This document shows, one piece after another, positions 6,274-10,002 of a stretch of 10,002 nt of DNA. The DNA lies in the NCBI GenBank assembly GCA_016293435.1, contig JAEDEG010000099.1, positions 1-10,002 on the forward strand, given 5' to 3'. The position numbers were made by a program, and so were the translations under genes. How positions within the stretch are numbered: the stretch's first letter is position 1; each line of letters begins with the position of its first letter. This stretch comes from Clostridia bacterium (lineage in GTDB: Bacteria > Bacillota > Clostridia > UMGS1810). The notes under the pieces are model-generated. The model searched no databases. It saw only the letters and a program-made list of their open reading frames with translations, and had not been told where the DNA came from.

Positions 6274-6946
6274 AGAGTCTAACCTCTATAAAATTTTCTA
6301 TTTGCAAAAAGTCGGATCCCGTCTTGCATCCCACACTCATAATATTTAAGCCTTTTTTTGCCGCATTGCTCAGTGCCTCGGCAAATTCGGGATGTGTTTC
6401 TTTGTTGGGAGCAAAGGATTTGATATTTTCCATTTGTACCACAAAAAACATATAGGCTTCATATCCGTCGTCAATACAGCTGCACAGCTCATTTATGTGC
6501 TTTACGCCGCGCTTGGTGGGCGCATCGGGAAAAAGGGCGGTGCCGTTTTTCTCCAGTGTAACACCCTTTACTTCAATAAATATTTTTCTGTGCTTTGTTT
6601 CAACATAAAAGTCAAAGCGTGAATTTTTGTATTTGACCTCGGGCTTTATGAGAAGAGTGTCTTTAAAATATGAACTGAGCCATTCGCCAAACACCTTGTT
6701 TGGTGCCTGACTGTCTATGTTGACTGTTTTATCTCCCTTTTTTACTGCAATCAGGTCATAGGGGGTTTTTCGTTCGGGCTTATCGGAGAGCTGAACATAT
6801 ACGCAGGCTCCGGGAACAAGTAGCTCGCGCAGCCTGCCGGTGTTTTTGACATGACATATTTCTCTTTTGCCGTCAAGTGCTATATATGCTATAAATCTGT
6901 TGGGTCTTTCAATAAATTCTGCTTCTTTTATATTCTGATATATCAT
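6272..6946 (-). CDS. sfsA: SfsA family protein (sugar fermentation stimulation)
   Basis: The protein has 224 aa, close to the ~234 of E. coli SfsA. The N-terminal part (about 5-80) is the OB-like DNA-binding half, with CHVKNTGR at 31-38 and the LxxPG motif (LLVPG, 42-46). The C-terminal half has a PD-(D/E)XK nuclease-like core: SRFDF (109-113), EVKGVTLE (125-132) and FPDAPTKRG followed by H150. In E. coli SfsA was linked to maltose gene expression. The biochemical role in Firmicutes is not settled. The ATG lies 5 nt after the TAA of the large upstream glycosidase gene, and the only Shine-Dalgarno-like AAAGG overlaps that stop. Translation is therefore probably coupled to the upstream gene. 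The protein ends inside the shared terminator region. Confidence 0.93.
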   Translation of the reverse strand: MIYQNIKEAEFIERPNRFIAYIALDGKREICHVKNTGRLRELLVPGACVYVQLSDKPERKTPYDLIAVKKGDKTVNIDSQAPNKVFGEWLSSYFKDTLLIKPEVKYKNSRFDFYVETKHRKIFIEVKGVTLEKNGTALFPDAPTKRGVKHINELCSCIDDGYEAYMFFVVQMENIKSFAPNKETHPEFAEALSNAAKKGLNIMSVGCKTGSDFLQIENFIEVRL

Positions 6947-6951
6947 AACCT

Positions 6952-9741
6952 TTATCTTTTTTTGCGGGTTGCGGTTTTGTCGTTGGCATTGAATGCAAAG
7001 TTGGTGTTTGACGCCGCTTTTTTTACCTTTGTGTTTATGAAGTCGGAGAGCTGATTTTCGGTCAGTGTGTCAGCGGGACAAAAATCCTCTCCCGATGCAT
7101 ATGATATGAGTCGGGCTTTGAGCCAATTTGCAGCCGGGTCTGCCTTGTCAAAATTAAATCCGCATACCATAATCCTGCCGTTTATTGCACAAAATTCAAA
7201 AAGTGCCGATTGACGGATTGCAAATTTGTGAGTTGATACAACCTCTATAATCGGGTTAAAGGCAATGCCCTCTGTTTCAAAGCATACTGCATTGCTGCCC
7301 TCAAGCAGTTTGTTGAATTGCCATCCGCAAAAGCCGTTGTGGGGCAGGTCTTTGAGTGCGGGATGGTCGGAAATCACTGTTGCAAGGTTGCCAGATGTGC
7401 GTCCTGCCAGACCAATTTGAAAGGATGCGGCAAGGCTCGGGAAAGGCTTTGCACCGAGCAGCAGCACGTCTTTTCCCTTTGTAAGAAGGGCTGTGAGCTC
7501 GGCTTCGGAGATGCTTTCGACAACAACAAGATTTTCTCCGACAACCGCTTCTGCTTTTGGAAAGAGATAAAGCTCCCATTCATTTTCGGCAAAGAGCTCA
7601 TTGCCGTCAAGCGTTACATAAAGCTTCATTTCGGCAGGCTTGGCTGCTTCGGGAAGCAAAACCGAGTAGTCACATATCTTTGATACCTCGCCTGCGGGAA
7701 GGGTGTCTGCTTTTACGGTTTTGCGGTCTATTACCTTGCCGTTTGCATAAAGACGAATTGTAAGCTGTGCTCCGCTCAAATTATTTTCGCCGTAATAGGA
7801 GGCGAAAATACCGCAGGAGAGAGTATCTCCCGAGGTGTAATTTGTATTGCGTCTGAGATCTGTTAAAAGCACGGTTTCGGAGTTGTACATCAAAACATTG
7901 CGCTCTGTTTCGCCGGGCTTTAATTCATAAAATTCGTTCATCATGCCCACATCGTAGCCAAAGGTGTGCCAGTGGGTGTCTATAGGTCCCAAAAAGTCGT
8001 AGCCTGCCATGTGCTCACTCATTCGGAGAGTTTCAAAGCAATATTTGCGCACGCGGCGTTGCCATTGGGATGAATTTGCAAAATATATGGGTGCTTTTTT
8101 CAAAATGCCCTTCGATTCGAGATGCTGTTCAATAGATGTGAACATATCTGTTTTGCCTACTCGTTGACCTTTGTAGCGGTCTTTAATGCTAAGGTCTGTG
8201 TAGGTGCCGCTTATGCATATTTCATGGCTTACACGGGGCTTTTGATACACTGCATTCCACTCGTCAATCACCTTGGGGTCACCGTCGAGAGAGCGGTAGC
8301 TGTGAAGCTCGTTTGCATAGCTCGAATACATGTCGCTGAATGCTCCCACGGTTTTGATTCGTCTCGGATGGTGTTTAAACGGTTTTTCCTTTGTTTGAGG
8401 TTCCTGGTCGGGCTCTGTCCAAAAATATTCAAGACCGCGCATTGCACTCATGGGTGAAAACAGAGAGTCTGTATTGGCGTGAACAGCGTCTGCGCAATTT
8501 TTGAGATGCTCAATAAACGGGTCATCCATCAGAAGCTCATTTCCGCAGCAATAAATTACCACGCAGGTGTGACGGCGGCAGAATTTTACTATTTGCTCCC
8601 ACTCCTCTAAGGTGGTATTGTTTGGAGATTCTACATGAATGAGCATTCCCAGCTCATCTGCTGCCTGCATATATTCCTCCTCAGGAACATATGTATGAAA
8701 ACGTATAAAGTTAAAGCCTAATTTTTTGAGGTTTTTGATTATACTGCGGTAATATGTGAGGTCGTGGGCAGGATGTATTGTTTCGGGGAAGTAGCAGTGC
8801 TCGCACACTCCGCGCAGAAAATAAGGTCTGCCGTTTAAGCGGAAATGTGAGCCGTCGGGCAGAAGTATTCTTACTCCAAAGCTTTGCTCAAGTGTGGCTG
8901 TGCCGCACATTATACGCAGGGTATAAAGCTTTGGATTTTCGGGGCTCCATAGGTCAAGTGAATCGGTATCAAATTCAAAATCCCCCGATGCAGAGCCTTT
9001 TTTGATGACTTTGCCGTTGTCTGATACCTCCCATGCGTATGAGGAGTTTTCTGTGCTGATGAGCTCTACACTCACCTTTTTGCAGTCTTTTGACACAAAA
9101 ATCGCAGCATCTTGCAGCGGTGAGATATATGTGCGCAGCTCCACATCTCCGGTAATGCCGCCGGTGTATTCGTTGGCAGCTCGGCTGGTAAGACCCGATA
9201 CAGGCTCGCCCGCGAAGCCCTCAAGGCGAAAGTTTGAAACAGATATGCTGACTGTGTTTTCGCCTTTTTGCAGGATGCCTGATGGAATTTTCAACTCAAA
9301 CGGAGTGCTGTAGCCGCTATGCCTGCCGATCAGCGTGCCGTTAATCCATACGGCGGCGGTGTTTTGCACCCCTTCAAAATATATGTAAGCATCAGATGCG
9401 GTATCTGACCATTCAAAGCTTCTTTTGTAGAAAAAATTGCCCATTATATTTGGCAGTGCCATGTCGGGTGCTGTGCCGGCTATGGGGTATTTTTGAATTC
9501 CGTATTCGGGATTGATACGGAGCTTATTGTAAAACGGAGCAGCCATAAAAGCCTCGGTCATATCCTCCCAATATCCGGGTACGGCATTTTCAACAAGAGA
9601 GCTGTCCATAGAATCGGGCTCGGTGCCTGCTATATCCTTTTTGCCTTCTGCGCAGTCAAACGGGTCCGCGGTTTTTGTGTATTCATACGGCGAATAGTGC
9701 ATTACCCAGGCACCGTTTAGTGAAAGTGAATTATACAGCAT
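6952..9741 (-). CDS. Large divergent GH2-type glycoside hydrolase (929 aa)
   Basis: This is a multi-domain cytoplasmic glycosidase of the GH2 clan with no signal peptide. The order is a sugar-binding jelly roll (about 5-205, NFFYKRSFEW and VWINGTLIGRHSGYSTPFEL), an Ig-like domain (about 207-290), and a TIM barrel starting at FRLNGRPYFLRGVCEH (about 300-600). A beta-sandwich (about 620-730) and an alpha/beta segment resembling a glutamine-amidotransferase-like fold (VVVESISEAEL, VLLLGAK, about 738-880) follow. Acid/base candidate E402 lies in YCCGNELL. The nucleophile candidate is E507 in RVSHEICISGTYTDL, an unusual His-Glu context compared with the common SEYG. An in-frame start 45 nt upstream lacks a ribosome site. 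ATG at 9741 follows AAAGGA by about 7 nt and fits the first domain. The tail is short and Lys/Arg-rich. The substrate is unknown. Confidence 0.87.
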   Translation of the reverse strand: MLYNSLSLNGAWVMHYSPYEYTKTADPFDCAEGKKDIAGTEPDSMDSSLVENAVPGYWEDMTEAFMAAPFYNKLRINPEYGIQKYPIAGTAPDMALPNIMGNFFYKRSFEWSDTASDAYIYFEGVQNTAAVWINGTLIGRHSGYSTPFELKIPSGILQKGENTVSISVSNFRLEGFAGEPVSGLTSRAANEYTGGITGDVELRTYISPLQDAAIFVSKDCKKVSVELISTENSSYAWEVSDNGKVIKKGSASGDFEFDTDSLDLWSPENPKLYTLRIMCGTATLEQSFGVRILLPDGSHFRLNGRPYFLRGVCEHCYFPETIHPAHDLTYYRSIIKNLKKLGFNFIRFHTYVPEEEYMQAADELGMLIHVESPNNTTLEEWEQIVKFCRRHTCVVIYCCGNELLMDDPFIEHLKNCADAVHANTDSLFSPMSAMRGLEYFWTEPDQEPQTKEKPFKHHPRRIKTVGAFSDMYSSYANELHSYRSLDGDPKVIDEWNAVYQKPRVSHEICISGTYTDLSIKDRYKGQRVGKTDMFTSIEQHLESKGILKKAPIYFANSSQWQRRVRKYCFETLRMSEHMAGYDFLGPIDTHWHTFGYDVGMMNEFYELKPGETERNVLMYNSETVLLTDLRRNTNYTSGDTLSCGIFASYYGENNLSGAQLTIRLYANGKVIDRKTVKADTLPAGEVSKICDYSVLLPEAAKPAEMKLYVTLDGNELFAENEWELYLFPKAEAVVGENLVVVESISEAELTALLTKGKDVLLLGAKPFPSLAASFQIGLAGRTSGNLATVISDHPALKDLPHNGFCGWQFNKLLEGSNAVCFETEGIAFNPIIEVVSTHKFAIRQSALFEFCAINGRIMVCGFNFDKADPAANWLKARLISYASGEDFCPADTLTENQLSDFINTKVKKAASNTNFAFNANDKTATRKKR

Positions 9742-9784
9742 AATATTGTCCTTTCGCGTGAATGTCGTTTTATTCCTTGTTACC

Positions 9785-9812
9785 ATTATAGGCTACACAG
9801 AGAAAAAGTCAA
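9785..9812 (-). promoter_or_regulatory. Promoter of the GH2-sfsA operon
   Basis: On the minus strand -35 TTGACT (9807-9812), a 16-bp spacer and a perfect -10 TATAAT (9785-9790) lie about 44 nt before the chosen ATG. This supports the start at 9741, because the in-frame upstream start at 9786 would lie inside the -10. The strong match suggests basal expression. No clear operator is seen nearby. Confidence 0.8.
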
Positions 9813-9929
9813 GCCAAAAAAGTGATTTGTAAAAAACTTGTATTTTTTTGTTCGTTTATATTGAAAAATATGTGACCTTATGTGTGATAAACAAAATTTT
9901 GAAAACCCATATTGATAGAGGGGATATTT

Positions 9930-10002
9930 GTGTATTCCCGTTTTTGCGGTATGACGGGCATATCAATGCTCTGTGGTGAAAGTCCACCGAGGCGTAGTTA
10001 CC
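9930..10002 (+). mobile_element. Possible 5' end of a group II intron, cut by the window
   Basis: From about 9930 the plus strand shows consecutive small stems: GGGCAT-ATCA-ATGCTC (9956-9971) and GTGG-TGAAAGT-CCAC (9973-9987), followed by GAGGCGTAGTTACC. A stem closed around GGTGAAAGTCC right after a short GC hairpin is, from memory, characteristic of domain I in bacterial group II introns. GTGTA at 9930 is a weak match to the usual GUGYG 5' end, so the exact boundary is unsure. GTGTG in the upstream AT-rich stretch (about 9880) is another option. No reverse transcriptase is in the window. It would lie to the right if this is correct. A different structured RNA remains possible. Confidence 0.38.

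Noticed and set aside
9742..9786. 15-residue N-terminal extension of the large GH2
   Set aside because: The upstream start overlaps the -10 of the likely promoter and has no Shine-Dalgarno, while ATG at 9741 does.
9950..10002. Cobalamin riboswitch at the right edge
   Set aside because: GGTGAAAGTCC resembles one conserved stretch, but the following sequence lacks the CCCGC-ACTG box, so the group II intron idea fits better.
1..10002. CRISPR array, toxin-antitoxin, phage or secondary-metabolite genes
   Set aside because: No spaced repeats of CRISPR type and no proteins of these classes are visible on either strand.

Overview
The window looks like a chromosomal segment of a low-to-moderate GC, gut-type Clostridia (Firmicutes). 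This rests on AT-rich intergenic DNA, strong AGGAG-type ribosome binding sites, near-consensus sigma-A promoters, an AraC regulator paired with intracellular glycosidases, and SfsA- and HtpG-type genes. The exact genus cannot be read from the sequence.

Left end (1-592): a tRNA-Trp(CCA) gene on the minus strand has its own perfect-consensus promoter and a strong terminator. Just upstream lies a frameshifted, truncated remnant that resembles the zinc-binding N-terminus of an IS91-type transposase. A GC-rich terminator follows for the next gene.

Sugar region A (593-3214): a 574-aa intracellular family 2 glycosidase (minus strand) is divergently arranged with an AraC-family regulator (plus strand). 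They share a 90-bp intergenic region holding a good promoter and overlapping palindromes. This is a classic local regulator-enzyme pair.

Decayed region (3215-3893, minus): this is a mosaic of broken genes. The N-terminal ~140 codons of a GH39-like glycosidase run into two pieces of a second AraC regulator in another frame. A perfect TTGACA-17-TATAAT promoter still sits in front of it.

HtpG region (3894-6273): a non-coding stretch of about 420 bp carries three 11-bp tandem direct repeats, a sigma-A promoter and a hairpin-dense leader. It leads into full-length htpG (Hsp90), which ends at a bidirectional terminator shared with the convergent operon.

Sugar region B (6272-9812, minus): a large (929 aa) divergent GH2-type glycosidase is followed 5 nt later by sfsA. 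The two probably form one operon with a TTGACT-16-TATAAT promoter. Neither GH2 protein has a signal peptide, so both probably act on imported oligosaccharides.

Right edge (9813-10002): no protein is seen. The last ~70 bases resemble the 5' part of a group II intron (domain I) cut by the window edge. I see no convincing undescribed defence or biosynthetic system. The most interesting items are the htpG leader, the mosaic pseudogene, the large GH2 and the possible intron.
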